Assembly (NCBI GenBank): GCA_003229235.1
Contig: QIIH01000330.1
Coordinates: forward strand, 1 to 6,854
Length of the DNA stretch: 6,854 bases
Source: Flavobacteriales bacterium
GTDB taxonomy: Bacteria; Bacteroidota; Bacteroidia; Flavobacteriales; Flavobacteriaceae
Direction: 5' to 3'
The notes below the pieces were generated by a model that saw nothing but the letters and a program-made list of their open reading frames with translations, searched no databases and was not told where the DNA came from. This document shows, in pieces, positions 6,414 to 6,854 of the stretch (the first letter of the stretch is position 1; each line of letters starts with the position of its first letter). A program made the position numbers and the translations under genes.

Positions 6414-6499
6414 GGAGCTTGAAGGGAACTTTGGCGAAGCCAAAGAATCTCGCCTCTGAAGTAGCCCGTAGCTCACTTCGGGGCTTGGAGCGAGTTTTG
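6414..6499 (+). repeat. Hairpin repeat unit, copy 2 (full length)
   Basis: This is the most complete copy. Its first domain has the hairpin CTTTGGC-GAA-GCCAAAG (6429-6445). The second is closed by CTCGC/GCGAG (6449-6453, 6490-6494) and contains a 31-base core (6456-6486) identical to 6602-6632 in copy 3. In the core, GAAGT (6458-6462) can pair with ACTTC (6475-6479) and AGCCC (6463-6467) with GGGCT (6481-6485). The two pairings interlock, so they are either alternatives or an H-type pseudoknot. Confidence 0.85.
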
Positions 6500-6532
6500 C
6501 CCTCCTTCACCAAGGTTTCGGAGGATGAAAGT

Positions 6533-6645
6533 GCTTGAAGGGCCTTTGAGCTCAGAATTTTTCTTATTGCAATCTCAGGAGCTAATCAAAGAATCCCGCC
6601 CCTGAAGTAGCCCGTAGCTCACTTCGGGGCTTTGAGGGAGTCTTG
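6533..6645 (+). repeat. Hairpin repeat unit, copy 3 (enlarged first hairpin)
   Basis: The 3' half (6587-6645) matches copy 2 (6441-6499) at 54 of 59 positions, including the exact 31-base core at 6602-6632. The 5' half begins with GCTTGAAGGG, as in copies 1 and 2, but the small GAA hairpin is replaced. Here CTTTG-AGCTC (6544-6553) pairs with GAGCT (6579-6583) and CAAAG (6587-6591), with AAT bulged out and a 25-base AT-rich loop. The stem position is kept while its sequence changed. The CTCGC/GCGAG closing stem is not kept; CCCT (6600-6603) can pair with AGGG (6635-6638) instead. Confidence 0.8.
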
Positions 6646-6733
6646 TTTTAGTTTTATGTAATGATTGTCTGCCAAATCGTTTTTCTGGATAAAGAAACCT
6701 TAGAGGTAATGTTATCCGGCAAATTTTGATGGG

Positions 6734-6758
6734 ATATCACTATATTTAGTGTTGATAT
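6734..6758 (-). terminator. Possible weak terminator hairpin
   Basis: CACTA (6738-6742) pairs with TAGTG (6747-6751), extended by ATAT/ATAT (6734-6737, 6755-6758) past a three-base bulge. It stands just after the possible minus-strand stop at 6761-6763. No real U-tract follows, so the call is tentative. Confidence 0.3.
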
Positions 6759-6760
6759 AA

Positions 6761-6853
6761 CTAGTTGTGAGTAATAACCTCAAATTCCTGTGTGACAATT
6801 CGAGTATTTACTTGATTTTCCACTTTAAAAGCTACTATTTTAAAGAAAATAGA
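6761..6853 (-). CDS. Possible C-terminal end of a gene entering from the right, unidentified
   Basis: On the minus strand one frame is open from the right edge for 30 codons and ends with TAG at 6763-6761. It reads ...IFFKIVAFKVENQVNTRIV, then TQEFEVITHN. The alternation of hydrophobic and polar residues looks like beta-strand protein, and a hairpin follows the stop, as expected at a gene end. Thirty codons without a stop can arise by chance, and no family was recognised. Confidence 0.35.
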   Translation of the reverse strand, partial: SIFFKIVAFKVENQVNTRIVTQEFEVITHN

Positions 6854-6854
6854 C

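Larger units (their letters stand above)
6170..6760. other. Gene-free region rich in hairpins and repeats
   Basis: No convincing protein gene lies between the tRNA terminator and the possible gene end at 6763. The region holds three mosaic copies of a repeat unit and a chain of short-loop hairpins, listed separately. From 6646 to about 6733 only one further stem is visible: CTGGATAA (6685-6692) with TTATCCGG (6712-6719), including one G-T pair and a 19-base loop. By eye the repeat units look richer in G and C than the neighbouring genes; this was not computed. Confidence 0.7.

Noticed and set aside
6089..6603. Integration (att) site at tRNA-Leu
   Set aside because: Only the octamer TCCCGCCC of the tRNA 3' end recurs, inside repeat copy 3. 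That is too short, and there is no integrase or full-length tRNA-end duplication in view.
6216..6645. CRISPR array
   Set aside because: The repeats are self-complementary, differ in modules, and the spacing is irregular (198 then about 120-165 nt); no cas genes are present.

Overview
The window looks like chromosomal DNA of a flavobacterium (Bacteroidota). This rests on several things: AT-rich genes with start codons that mostly lack Shine-Dalgarno sequences, exact copies of the Bacteroidota -7 promoter box TAnnTTTG in front of prs and the tRNA, a tRNA without an encoded CCA end, and protein sequences that read as flavobacterial. No search was run, so genus and species are open.

Positions 1-5912 are an all-minus-strand housekeeping block. 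In transcription order it runs prs (PRPP synthase), rplY (ribosomal protein L25/Ctc, long form), pth (peptidyl-tRNA hydrolase), ribF (riboflavin kinase/FAD synthetase), a membrane protein related to vitamin K-dependent gamma-carboxylase (HTTM family), and serS (seryl-tRNA synthetase, cut by the left edge after 347 residues). A 17-bp perfect terminator hairpin lies between rplY and pth. From pth to the carboxylase homologue the genes overlap, so they are probably one translationally coupled unit. The shared theme is translation (L25, Pth, SerRS) and nucleotide or cofactor supply (PRPP, FMN/FAD); the carboxylase homologue is the outlier.

Divergent from prs, on the plus strand, is tRNA-Leu(CAA) at 6032-6113 with a good promoter and a strong terminator at 6143-6177.

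The remaining stretch, from about 6178 to the right edge, has no convincing complete gene. It is dense with inverted repeats. Three mosaic copies of a two-hairpin repeat (6216-6268, 6414-6499, 6533-6645) alternate with a run of short-loop hairpins (6294-6383). This is the least explained part of the window and the best candidate for something undescribed: a REP/BIME-like repeat family or a structured non-coding RNA. At the extreme right, 6761-6853 on the minus strand may be the last 30 codons of a gene that enters from outside. If so, the repeat block sits between two converging transcription units.
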